From: Clostridiaceae bacterium
GTDB lineage: Bacteria > Bacillota > Clostridia > Oscillospirales > Acutalibacteraceae
Length of the DNA: 31,676 nt
Assembly: GCA_016295895.1 (NCBI GenBank)
Contig: JAEDKI010000003.1
Span: 1 to 31,676 of the forward strand
Direction: 5' to 3'
Shown: positions 1 to 5,500 of the stretch, one piece after another
Position numbering within the stretch: position 1 is the first letter of the stretch
How the letters are laid out: the number at the start of each line of letters is the position of its first letter
Program-made: the position numbers and the translations under genes
Notes under the pieces: model-generated
Seen by the model: only the letters and a program-made list of their open reading frames with translations
Told to the model about the DNA's origin: nothing
Databases searched by the model: none

Positions 1-2
1 CT

Positions 3-179
3 CTTGAGCTCTATATCCTCCAGGGCAAGAACAACACCAGCGGTATGGGCTATGCGAAAAGCGAAGCAGGCGACATCAACCGTGACGGTGAAGTCGATCC
101 TCAGGATGTTCAGGGCGTTATCGACCACTACACCCTCAAGGAGACCATCGATCAGAAAGCTCACAGCTCATCAAACTGA
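3..179 (+). CDS. C-terminal end of a dockerin-bearing secreted protein (partial)
   Basis: The reading frame enters from the left edge and stops at TGA 177-179, leaving the last 58 residues. About residues 23-44 carry a calcium-binding F-hand repeat of dockerin type: GDINRDGEVDPQDVQGVIDH, with Asp/Asn/Asp at loop positions 1, 3 and 5, Gly at 6 and Asp at 9 and 12, followed by a helix. The preceding LELYILQGK looks like the helix that ends the first repeat, so this is the second half of a duplicated dockerin. Dockerins bind cohesins on scaffoldins and place glycoside hydrolases or other extracellular enzymes in cellulosome-like complexes. The catalytic part lies outside the window, so the enzyme class is unknown. 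A strong terminator follows 52 bases downstream. Confidence 0.8.
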   Translation, partial: LELYILQGKNNTSGMGYAKSEAGDINRDGEVDPQDVQGVIDHYTLKETIDQKAHSSSN

Positions 180-230
180 TTTAACGGTAACTGTGTTTAA
201 CCGATAGCTCAGATCATTGAGTAACAATTT

Positions 231-267
231 ACGCCCCGAGTTCCAATCGGAATTCGGGGCGTTTTTC
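231..267 (+). terminator. Rho-independent terminator of the dockerin gene
   Basis: A 14-bp stem with one G-U pair (ACGCCCCGAGTTCC against GGAATTCGGGGCGT) closes a 4-base AATC loop and is followed by TTTTT. It lies 52 bases after the dockerin stop codon. Confidence 0.9.
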
Positions 268-337
268 CTTGCGGATAAATCAGCTCAAGGCGTTCCGAAA
301 AAAGCGGTTTGGTTATGGAAAGGCATCAAAATAACCG

Positions 338-362
338 TAGGGACAGCCCTTGCGGCTGTCCG
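338..362 (+). repeat. GTAGGG palindromic repeat, copy 1
   Basis: GTAGGGACAGCC then GGCTGTCC: an 8-bp perfect stem (341-348 with 354-361) around a CTTGC loop. It has the same plan as the copy at 826-851, with compensatory changes in the stem. Confidence 0.75.
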
Positions 363-401
363 AAGCCATTGGTTCTTGCTCCTAAAAAACTGATTGTTTT
401 A

Positions 402-519
402 TTAGCCTCCTCCTACGGGGGAGGTGGCACGGCGAAGCCGTGACGGAGGGAGTAAAAGAAAAACGATGATTTTTGTTGCTCCGCAAAAGCTGATTAACTC
501 CCTCAGGAGGGAGCCTAAG
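402..519. mobile_element. MITE-like element with TTAGSCTCC ends
   Basis: A 118-bp element begins TTAGCCTCCTCC and ends GGAGGGAGCCTAA, whose reverse complement is TTAGGCTCCCTCC, giving imperfect terminal inverted repeats. It contains the internal hairpin CACGGCGAAGCCGTG (429-443) and a second small hairpin CTCCCTCAGGAGGGAG. It has no coding capacity. A fragment resembling its internal part (GCCGTGACGGAGG) recurs at 25767-25779. Non-autonomous origin is inferred; the transposase family is not known. Confidence 0.5.
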
Positions 520-568
520 AATAAAGCAGCATTTTTTCGATAAAACAGCAGAAATCATCGGCAACACG

Positions 569-592
569 GTAGGGGCGAACTGTGTTCGCCCG
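569..592 (+). repeat. GTAGGG palindromic repeat, copy 2
   Basis: GTAGGGGCGAAC-TGT-GTTCGCCC: an 8-bp perfect stem (573-580 with 584-591) and a 3-base loop. Confidence 0.7.
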
Positions 593-625
593 CTTGATAA
601 TGTCCGATATCAATGCAATTCCGTT

Positions 626-652
626 GTAGGGAACGCTGTCCTCAGCGTTCCG
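626..652 (+). repeat. GTAGGG palindromic repeat, copy 3
   Basis: GTAGGGAACGCTG-TCCT-CAGCGTTCCG: a 9-bp perfect stem (630-638 with 643-651). All 27 bases are identical to the copy at 25830-25856, about 25 kb away. Confidence 0.8.
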
Positions 653-673
653 AGAAAACGGCTCGGTTTATGC

Positions 674-697
674 GGGACGGGCGACCCGTCCTCTACG
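674..697 (-). repeat. GTAGGG-type palindromic repeat, copy 4 (reverse orientation)
   Basis: GGACGGG-CGA-CCCGTCC stem (675-681 with 685-691) followed by TCTAC, which reads GTAGA on the minus strand. It lies just after copy 3 in opposite orientation. Confidence 0.6.
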
Positions 698-735
698 GTT
701 GCTTGCCTGAAAACGCACGATTTCACGGCAAATCA

Positions 736-757
736 GTAGGGTTCGCCGCAGGCGAAT
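736..757 (+). repeat. GTAGGG palindromic repeat, copy 5
   Basis: GTAGGGTTCGCC-GCA-GGCGAAT: a 6-bp stem plus one G-U pair. Confidence 0.6.
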
Positions 758-825
758 AATGTGAAAATCTTTTTTGGGACGATGTAGGCATTGTCCGCTA
801 CAAAATATCAATTCAGCAAAAAGCC

Positions 826-851
826 GTAGGGACAACCCTTGCGGTTGTCCG
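826..851 (+). repeat. GTAGGG palindromic repeat, copy 6
   Basis: GTAGGGACAACC-CTTGC-GGTTGTCC: an 8-bp perfect stem (830-837 with 843-850). Compared with copy 1 a C-G pair is replaced by another pair on both arms, so the stem is kept while the sequence varies. Confidence 0.75.
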
Positions 852-1052
852 TGAAACGCATCAAAGTCAACGAAACGCTGTTTTCGATGTTCCAAGTGGC
901 GTCAATAATTCAAGAAAAAACACCTTAATTAAAGCAATCAATACGATGCGTTTTTGAAGGAAAAATCTGCCTGTCCTGCAAAATGTATTCACTATGTTAT
1001 ACGGTGTATACTGCATATTTTTATATAAAAATGTCAATAACATGTCGTGTAA

Positions 1053-1131
1053 AGTGGATAACTTTACTGTTTTAGTGCCGAATAGTAAAAATAAATGGCA
1101 GTTATCCACTTTTTCCACGGAGTTATCCACA
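1053..1131. promoter_or_regulatory. Cluster of DnaA boxes
   Basis: One perfect DnaA box TTATCCACA (1123-1131, plus) and two one-mismatch boxes TTATCCACT (1102-1110, plus; 1053-1061, minus) lie within 79 bases. A weaker TTTTCCACG (1111-1119) sits between the plus boxes. The two good plus boxes are 21 bases apart, two helical turns, so they face the same side of the helix. An AT-rich stretch lies directly to the left. No dnaA or dnaN is in the window, so an origin is not proven; a DnaA-binding or titration site is as likely. Confidence 0.6.
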
Positions 1132-1140
1132 TCTGAAAGT

Positions 1141-1180
1141 AAAAAGGCTTTACAGCAAAACGCTGTAAAGCCTTTTATCT
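1141..1180 (-). terminator. Terminator downstream of nagA (bidirectional form)
   Basis: A 15-bp perfect stem AAAAGGCTTTACAGC / GCTGTAAAGCCTTTT with an AAAAC loop (1141-1175). On the minus strand the stem runs into CTTTTTACTTT, suited to ending nagA transcripts 75 bases after the nagA stop. Confidence 0.85.
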
Positions 1181-1249
1181 TTACTGCATATATTCATGTA
1201 TATACAACTGCATATTTTAAGCTTGATTTTTGAGCTTGCAGGATTACTT

Positions 1250-2362
1250 TCAAAATGCTCTTTTTCCCTTCACAAAAACGGCTTTTATCTGCTGAAAATC
1301 CGATGATAATACAACAAAATCTGCGTATTTTCCTTCCTCAATACTGCCTGTAATTTTGTCCGCTCCGATAGCCTTTGCAGGGTTGATGGTTACCGATTTT
1401 ATCGCCTGCCTGAGCGGAATACCGTATGACAGCAGATTCTTGAATTCATCAAATAAATTTGTGCAGCTTCCTGCGAGCGTTCCGTCAGGCAGCCTTGCGG
1501 CGTCGGTTTTGATAACTCTCTGACCGCCTAAGGTGTATTCGCCCTCAGAAAGACCTGCAGCCATCATGGCGTCACTGATAACAACCGTTCTGTCCTCTCC
1601 GAGAAGTCTGAATGCAATTCTGAGCGTTGCGGGGCAGATGTGAATTCCGTCACAGATTAACTCCGCTCGTACATTATCGCTGTCAAAGACCGCTCCGACC
1701 GTTCCCGGCTCTCTTGAACCGAGCCCGTTCATGGCGTTAAAAAGGTGAGTGGCATGCGTGATTCCCTTTTCAAAGCCTGCCTTTGCCTGAGCATAGCTTG
1801 CCGCTGTGTGTGCCGCAGAAACCGTACAAATCTTTGAAGTTTTTTCTATGAACTCATCAGCTCCGGGTCGCTCGGGAGCGATATCAACAAGGCTGACGGG
1901 GCAAATGCCGTAAAGCTCGCTGAAAAGCCCGAAATCCGGTTCAAGAATATGTTCCTCTGCCTGAGCGCCTTTTTTCTCGGGTGCTATAAACGGGCCCTCC
2001 ATGTTGATGCCGTGAATATAGGCACCCTCCTCGTTGCCCATGGTGCTTTTGATGTATGAGAAGCATTTTTTCAGCGTTTGCGGCGGCAGAGTCATCGTTG
2101 TCGGGCAAAACGAGGTTACTCCTTTGGTGACAAGCCAGCGACTCATCTCAGCCGCCGAATCGGGATTTCCGTCGGTTGCGTCCGCCATGTTGCAGCCGTG
2201 AATGTGAATATCAATGAATCCGGGCAGAATGACGCAGCCCGAATAATCTTCGCCCGATTCCTCGATTTTTCCAATCCGTTTAATTTTTTCGTTTTCAATT
2301 TCAATATCCGCTTTGGCGGCGCAGAAATCCGCACCGTAAACAATTGCGTTTTTTATAATCAT
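1250..2362 (-). CDS. nagA: N-acetylglucosamine-6-phosphate deacetylase
   Basis: Cytoplasmic amidohydrolase that converts GlcNAc-6-phosphate to glucosamine-6-phosphate and acetate, used in amino-sugar catabolism and peptidoglycan recycling. The 370 residues are typical of the family. Visible motifs are the metal-binding HIH at residues 53-55, the catalytic-site Glu in INMEGPF (E122), metal His in AAHT (H185) and THLFNAM (H206), the substrate His in DGIH (H241) and the catalytic Asp in VISDAM (D264). The ATG at 2362-2360 is chosen because CGGAGG lies 8 bases upstream and MIIKNAIVYG matches the usual N terminus; a longer frame upstream lacks a ribosome site. No nagB or transporter is adjacent. 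The acpP terminator lies just upstream, so nagA either uses a promoter overlapping it or depends on read-through. Confidence 0.95.
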   Translation of the reverse strand: MIIKNAIVYGADFCAAKADIEIENEKIKRIGKIEESGEDYSGCVILPGFIDIHIHGCNMADATDGNPDSAAEMSRWLVTKGVTSFCPTTMTLPPQTLKKCFSYIKSTMGNEEGAYIHGINMEGPFIAPEKKGAQAEEHILEPDFGLFSELYGICPVSLVDIAPERPGADEFIEKTSKICTVSAAHTAASYAQAKAGFEKGITHATHLFNAMNGLGSREPGTVGAVFDSDNVRAELICDGIHICPATLRIAFRLLGEDRTVVISDAMMAAGLSEGEYTLGGQRVIKTDAARLPDGTLAGSCTNLFDEFKNLLSYGIPLRQAIKSVTINPAKAIGADKITGSIEEGKYADFVVLSSDFQQIKAVFVKGKRAF

Positions 2363-2389
2363 CAAAAGAACCTCCGTTGAAAAGTTCGT

Positions 2390-2422
2390 AATAAAAAACA
2401 CCGCAGCGGTTCGGCTGCGGTG
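2390..2422 (-). terminator. Terminator between acpP and nagA
   Basis: A 9-bp perfect GC-rich stem CACCGCAGC / GCTGCGGTG with a 6-base loop (2399-2422). On the minus strand it is followed by TTTTTTATT. It starts 7 bases after the acpP stop and ends about 30 bases before the nagA start. Confidence 0.85.
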
Positions 2423-2428
2423 AAGAAA

Positions 2429-2656
2429 TCAGATTCTGTCTTCGATATAGGATGCAAGATCGCCGACTGTCTTGATTTTTTCAAGAGCCTCGTCGGAAAG
2501 CTCGATATCAAATTCGTCCTCAATTGACATTGCAAGGTCAACAAGGTCAAGGCTGTCTGCGCCGAGGTCGCCGGTTATTGATGAGCCTTCGTTTATAATG
2601 CTCTGATCAACCTCAAGCTGTTCGCTGATGATTTTTTTAACTTTTTCAAATACCAT
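2429..2656 (-). CDS. acpP: Acyl carrier protein of fatty acid synthesis
   Basis: A small acidic four-helix carrier of 75 residues, the usual AcpP length. The LGADSLDLVDL motif carries the phosphopantetheine attachment serine (S35), followed by the acidic recognition helix IEDEFDIELSD. It shuttles acyl chains in type II fatty acid synthesis. The ATG at 2656 is preceded by AAGGAG at the right distance. It is monocistronic: a near-perfect sigma-A promoter lies 54 bases upstream and a terminator follows immediately. It keeps the canonical DSL motif and so differs from the second carrier protein at 22830-23051, which reads SSF there. Confidence 0.95.
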   Translation of the reverse strand: MVFEKVKKIISEQLEVDQSIINEGSSITGDLGADSLDLVDLAMSIEDEFDIELSDEALEKIKTVGDLASYIEDRI

Positions 2657-2709
2657 GTCTGAATCTCCTTTTGTATATGTTTGTTTCCCCCCGGAAAACC
2701 ACAATATAA

Positions 2710-2738
2710 ATATTATTGATTAAAGAGGGATTTGTCAA
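2710..2738 (-). promoter_or_regulatory. Sigma-A promoter of acpP
   Basis: Minus strand TTGACA, a 17-base spacer, then TAATAT. The -35 is perfect and the -10 has five of six consensus bases. The -10 ends 53 bases before the acpP start codon. Confidence 0.85.
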
Positions 2739-2810
2739 TAGGTTGTTGAAAAAAATAAGTATATTTTCCGATTATTTACCGATAATAATCAAAAAAGTGA
2801 GATTGGATGA

Positions 2811-3182
2811 GTGAAAATGGATATATTTATTGATTTGCTCAAAGCTTTTGCCGTAGGCGGATTAATATGCCTTATCGGTCAGCTTTTGATTGATTTAACC
2901 AAGCTGACCCCGGGGCGGATTCTCGTTGCATTTGTTGTCGGCGGAGTGATTCTGACAGCCGTCGGAGTTTATGAGCCGCTTGCAGAGTGGGCGGGAGCGG
3001 GGGCAACTGTTCCCTTGACCGGTTTCGGCTATTCAATGGCAAAGGGTGTTGAAAAGGCAATTGCCGAGCAGGGGATCAGAGGAATACTGACCGGAGGCTT
3101 CACAGCGTCTTCGGCAGGAGTTACTGCGGCGATCATCTGCGGGCTGATTGCGTCGTTTCTCTCAAAGCCCAAGGAAAAATGA
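2811..3182 (+). CDS. spoVAE: Stage V sporulation protein AE (SpoVAEb type)
   Basis: Small polytopic membrane protein of 123 residues, the normal length for SpoVAEb, with hydrophobic segments at about 9-30, 38-57 and 100-116. The conserved stretch VPLTGFGYSMAKGVEKA fits the family. SpoVA proteins form the inner forespore membrane channel that moves dipicolinic acid into the developing spore and out during germination. The start is either GTG 2811 or ATG 2817; GGATGAG at 2805-2811 favours the ATG slightly. The usual partners spoVAC and spoVAD are not next to it: the upstream neighbour acpP is divergent and the downstream gene convergent. No convincing sigma-G promoter was found. Confidence 0.85.
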   Translation: MKMDIFIDLLKAFAVGGLICLIGQLLIDLTKLTPGRILVAFVVGGVILTAVGVYEPLAEWAGAGATVPLTGFGYSMAKGVEKAIAEQGIRGILTGGFTASSAGVTAAIICGLIASFLSKPKEK

Positions 3183-3263
3183 CCGCAAAGGTGCTGCCAA
3201 TGACTAATATAATATCGATTCCGCCGATTGTCAACCTTGTTGCGGAATAATTAATAAAATCTT

Positions 3264-3297
3264 AGAAAAATCCCCCGCCCGAAAAAGGCGGGGGAAA
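3264..3297 (-). terminator. Terminator of the small Cys-rich membrane protein gene
   Basis: A 9-bp GC-rich stem TCCCCCGCC / GGCGGGGGA (3271-3279 with 3287-3295), followed on the minus strand by TTTTTCT. Confidence 0.85.
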
Positions 3298-3313
3298 TAT
3301 CGGCAAAATCTGA

Positions 3314-3475
3314 TTATGCCTCGCAGCAGGAGCAGGAAACATAGTTTTCTTCGCAATCTGCTGTCTGATTTTTCTTGTCAAGGAATTTCTTAACTGCAAA
3401 ATAAATGCCTGCAGCTGCACCTGCAACAGCGGCGATTATTCCGATAACCTTGAGAACTTTCTTAATGCACTTCAT
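3314..3475 (-). CDS. Small membrane protein with a Cys-rich tail, unknown function
   Basis: 53 residues, starting MKCIKKVLKVIGIIAAVAG. A single hydrophobic helix (about 8-27) follows a basic N terminus, then comes a basic stretch KKFLDKK and an acidic tail ending CEENYVSCSCCEA with four cysteines in 13 residues. It is real by signals: GGGAGGT about 7 bases before the ATG at 3475, an exactly consensus sigma-A promoter, and a strong terminator. I know no function for it. The Cys cluster could bind metal or form disulfides, but that is inference. The helix-plus-short-tail plan resembles small clostridial membrane proteins of the YtxH type, without clear homology. Confidence 0.75.
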   Translation of the reverse strand: MKCIKKVLKVIGIIAAVAGAAAGIYFAVKKFLDKKNQTADCEENYVSCSCCEA

Positions 3476-3513
3476 TAAAACTACCTCCCGAATGTAATTA
3501 TTTGGTTAAGTCT

Positions 3514-3542
3514 ATTATATCTGAAATACTTTCACTTGTCAA
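3514..3542 (-). promoter_or_regulatory. Consensus sigma-A promoter of the small membrane protein gene
   Basis: Minus strand TTGACA, a 17-base spacer, TATAAT: both hexamers and the spacing match the consensus exactly. The -10 lies 38 bases upstream of the ATG at 3475. It begins right after the rpsT terminator. Confidence 0.9.
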
Positions 3543-3546
3543 TAAT

Positions 3547-3584
3547 TAAACAACCGTGGTCATAAAAAATTTACAACCACGGTT
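3547..3584 (-). terminator. Terminator of rpsT
   Basis: A 9-bp perfect stem AACCGTGGT / ACCACGGTT (3552-3560 with 3576-3584), followed on the minus strand by GTTTAATTATT. The tail is a weak T-run, so termination may be partial. Confidence 0.65.
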
Positions 3585-3607
3585 ATCTGATTTTGCAAAC
3601 AACTGCC

Positions 3608-3859
3608 TTATTTAACGAGCTGAGCAAGAGCTGACTTCTTGTGAGCAGCGTTGTTCTTGTGGATAAGACCCTTAGCGGCAGCCTGATCTACCTTTTTGAT
3701 AGCTTCCTTTACAAGAGCGTTTGCTTCGGGAGCATTTGCTTCAACAGCTGCGTGAGCCTTTTTGATGGCAGTTTTAAGAGCTGTGTTGCGTGACTTGTTT
3801 CTTGCAGCTCTGGTCTTGTTAACGATAACTCTCTTTTTAGCTGATTTAATATTGGGCAT
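3608..3859 (-). CDS. rpsT: 30S ribosomal protein S20
   Basis: 83 residues, very basic and Ala/Lys-rich, opening MPNIKSAKKRV, the family signature. It binds 16S rRNA in the body of the small subunit. GAAGGAGGTG lies 6-7 bases before the ATG, a strong ribosome site. Its divergent pairing with gpr is also seen in other Firmicutes. S20 is known to be autoregulated at translation in some bacteria; no leader structure is evident in the short 5' region here. Confidence 0.97.
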   Translation of the reverse strand: MPNIKSAKKRVIVNKTRAARNKSRNTALKTAIKKAHAAVEANAPEANALVKEAIKKVDQAAAKGLIHKNNAAHKKSALAQLVK

Positions 3860-3889
3860 GATGGCACCTCCTTCTTCGTACAGGTGAAT

Positions 3890-3918
3890 ATGATATCACA
3901 TTTTTTGGCTGATTGCAA
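3890..3918 (-). promoter_or_regulatory. Sigma-A promoter of rpsT
   Basis: Minus strand TTGCAA, a 17-base spacer, TATCAT, each five of six consensus bases. The -10 is about 30 bases before the rpsT start codon, giving a short leader. Confidence 0.7.
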
Positions 3919-4007
3919 GATTTTTTTTAAAAATATTTGAAAAATTCGACAATCAATTAATTTAACTATACTATATTTCAAGAAAAAAAGCAAGAGGAAA
4001 ATAAAAT

Positions 4008-4871
4008 ATGAATTTCAGAACCGATTTAGCGCTTGAAAGATGCGAATCTTTCGGCAAAAACACTCCGTCGGGAGTCAGAATGGAAACCTTTGAAGCTCAA
4101 AAGGCGAGGGTTACGAGAATTGAAGTGCTGAACGAGGAGGGGGAGAGGGAGATAGGCAAGCCGAAGGGCAGATATGTTACCGTTGAGGTTGAGCCCTTTG
4201 CCAGGCATGCTCAATTCATCGATGAAAGCCTCCCGACCCTGACCGAAGAGATAAGAAAGCTGCTTCCATGCGACGGAAGCGCTCTTGTTGCAGGCCTTGG
4301 CAACATGAGAATTACTCCCGATGCGCTCGGTCCGAAGTGCGCTTCAATGATTTTTGCAACCCGTCACATAAAGGGCGAGCTGCTGAAAGCAACGGGGCTT
4401 AGCGGCTTGCGAAGCGTCAGCGCATTTTCAACGGGAGTTCTCGGCGAAACGGGCGCAGAAGCCGCAGAGCTGATAATGGGCGCCGTTCAGACGCTGAAGC
4501 CCGATTTTGTCATCACCGTTGACGCACTTGCCGCAAGAAATGTTGAAAGGCTCGGAACAACGGTTCAGATGTGCAGCACAGGCATTGTGCCCGGTTCGGG
4601 AGTCGGCAATTCAAGGCAGGAGATAAGCGAAAACACTTTGGGAATTCCCGTTATTGCGGTCGGAGTGCCGACGGTTGTTGACGCAGAGACGCTGATAATG
4701 GATTTCGGCGGCGGCAGTATTGACGAAAGCAAATCGGCAGGTAGTATGATGGTCACTCCGAGAGAGGTGGATCTGATGATTGAAAGAGCGTCGAAGCTGA
4801 CCGCTCTTGCCATCAACTGCGCCTTACAGCCGGGAATCAGCCCCGAGGATATGCTTATTCTGACCTCTTGA
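4008..4871 (+). CDS. gpr: Germination protease GPR (spore endopeptidase, family A25)
   Basis: 287 residues. GPR is made as a zymogen in the forespore, matures itself and degrades small acid-soluble spore proteins at germination. Family blocks visible are VAGLGNMRITPDALGP (94-109), TVDALAARN (170-178) and TGIVPGSGVGN (191-201). D105 and D172 probably correspond to the paired catalytic aspartates; their spacing fits what I recall for Bacillus GPR. The N-terminal RTDLALE resembles the region where the propeptide is removed. The protein is somewhat shorter than Bacillus GPR, which has about 370 residues. The start is ATG 4008 after AAGAGGAAA. It is divergent from rpsT; no clear sigma-G promoter was resolved. 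It shows, with spoVAE, that the organism probably forms spores. Confidence 0.95.
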   Translation: MNFRTDLALERCESFGKNTPSGVRMETFEAQKARVTRIEVLNEEGEREIGKPKGRYVTVEVEPFARHAQFIDESLPTLTEEIRKLLPCDGSALVAGLGNMRITPDALGPKCASMIFATRHIKGELLKATGLSGLRSVSAFSTGVLGETGAEAAELIMGAVQTLKPDFVITVDALAARNVERLGTTVQMCSTGIVPGSGVGNSRQEISENTLGIPVIAVGVPTVVDAETLIMDFGGGSIDESKSAGSMMVTPREVDLMIERASKLTALAINCALQPGISPEDMLILTS

Positions 4872-4956
4872 ATCCGATATATTGTGTCTGAAAAAGTTTT
4901 AACCCCAAGATTGCAAAAAAACTTGAGAAATTTATTTGATTTTTTTCAAAAAAGAC

Positions 4957-4985
4957 TTGTAATTATCGGACGGACAATATATAAT
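4957..4985 (+). promoter_or_regulatory. Sigma-A promoter of the dcw cluster
   Basis: TTGTAA, a 17-base spacer, then a perfect TATAAT. Transcription would start near 4992, directly at the first of the 10-bp repeats ahead of mraZ. Confidence 0.85.
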
Positions 4986-4993
4986 AGGACTCA

Positions 4994-5034
4994 CAAGGGT
5001 AGAAAAGGAGTCTAAAGGAGTCTCCGAGAAAGGA
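4994..5034 (+). promoter_or_regulatory. Candidate MraZ-box repeats upstream of mraZ
   Basis: Two perfect tandem 10-mers AAAGGAGTCT (5004-5013, 5014-5023) are preceded in phase by CAAGGGTAGA (4994-5003), which shares the AAGG core. A further AAAGGA lies at 5029. MraZ is known to bind short direct repeats with 10-bp period upstream of its own gene (AAAGTG-type boxes in mycoplasmas and Bacillus). The repeats overlap the predicted transcription start, which suits autorepression. The core sequence differs slightly from described boxes. Confidence 0.6.
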
Positions 5035-5035
5035 T

Positions 5036-5500
5036 GTGAGAGAATTGTCTTTGCTTTTAGCGGGTAAAGAACTGCGTAAGTTTGACCAGGTTAACAGAAT
5101 GACGGTTCCTCCCACATTCAGAAAAGATCTCGGAGAAACCGTCTACATGATGAAGTCGATTCACGGCGAACCCTGTCTTGTGCTTTTCTCGGAAGAAGGC
5201 TGGGAGGATTTCAGCTTTGCTTTCGTTTCGGCGTTTTCGGGCGAAAAGCAGGCGAGAGCTCAGAGAAAGCTTGCCGACAGAGTTGAAAGGCTGACTCTCG
5301 ACAAATCCGGCAGAATTTCAATCAAAGAAGATTTTAAGGCATATGCCGAGCTTGACGACGAGGTTCTTGCGGTCGGAATGATGGACAGAGTTGAGCTTTG
5401 GACTCCCGGGAATTGGCAGGCGTGGAGCGAAAAGAGCGATGAAGATGACGATCTTGATTTCAGCAAGGTCAGCTACAGCGCTCCGAGGGATAAAAAATGA
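5036..5500 (+). CDS. mraZ: Transcriptional regulator MraZ
   Basis: 154 residues from GTG 5036. It has two SpoVT/AbrB-like halves: FDQVNRMTVPPTFR near the N terminus and LDKSGRISIKEDF in the middle, matching the DxxGR-IP pattern of both MraZ repeats. MraZ forms a ring that binds repeats upstream of its own operon and usually represses the dcw genes. TTG 5045 is an alternative start: AAAGGA at 5029-5034 is 10 bases from it but touches GTG 5036, and the shorter form fits the family N terminus better. The first repeat has Asn where Gly is usual (VNR). The acidic tail SDEDDDLD is a local extension. The stop overlaps rsmH by 4 bases. Confidence 0.93.
   Translation: MRELSLLLAGKELRKFDQVNRMTVPPTFRKDLGETVYMMKSIHGEPCLVLFSEEGWEDFSFAFVSAFSGEKQARAQRKLADRVERLTLDKSGRISIKEDFKAYAELDDEVLAVGMMDRVELWTPGNWQAWSEKSDEDDDLDFSKVSYSAPRDKK

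Larger units (their letters stand above)
268..1140. other. Gene-free region of repeats and DnaA boxes
   Basis: No credible gene is seen here. The open frames are short, lack ribosome sites and run across palindromes. The region holds six GTAGGG-led stem-loops (338-362, 569-592, 626-652, 674-697 reversed, 736-757, 826-851), a MITE-like insert (402-519), and degenerate copies of a linker that begins GTTCCGA with an A-run and then GGTTTATG-like sequence (about 291-320 and 646-672). An AT-rich stretch at about 985-1050 is followed by DnaA boxes at 1053-1131. It separates a dockerin gene from nagA, which is transcribed towards it. Confidence 0.7.

Noticed and set aside
338..851. CRISPR array
   Set aside because: The repeats are palindromes of differing sequence at irregular spacing, there are no uniform spacers and no cas genes.
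382..895. Short minus-strand frames (382-567 and 668-895) among the repeats
   Set aside because: They are built from the palindromes and MITE-like sequence; such repeats often give spurious frames.
994..1233. 79-codon frame on the plus strand in the left intergenic region
   Set aside because: It runs through the DnaA boxes and the nagA terminator, has no ribosome site and a low-complexity AT-rich product.
3930..3985. Possible sigma-G promoter for gpr (CTATACTA at 3966-3973)
   Set aside because: The -10 is one base from the consensus but no TGAATA-like -35 lies 17-18 bases upstream.
4872..4956. AT-rich imperfect hairpin after gpr (CTTGAGAAAT...ATTTTTTTCAAAAAAG)
   Set aside because: The stem is AT-only and interrupted; not convincing as a terminator, though gpr must end before the dcw promoter.
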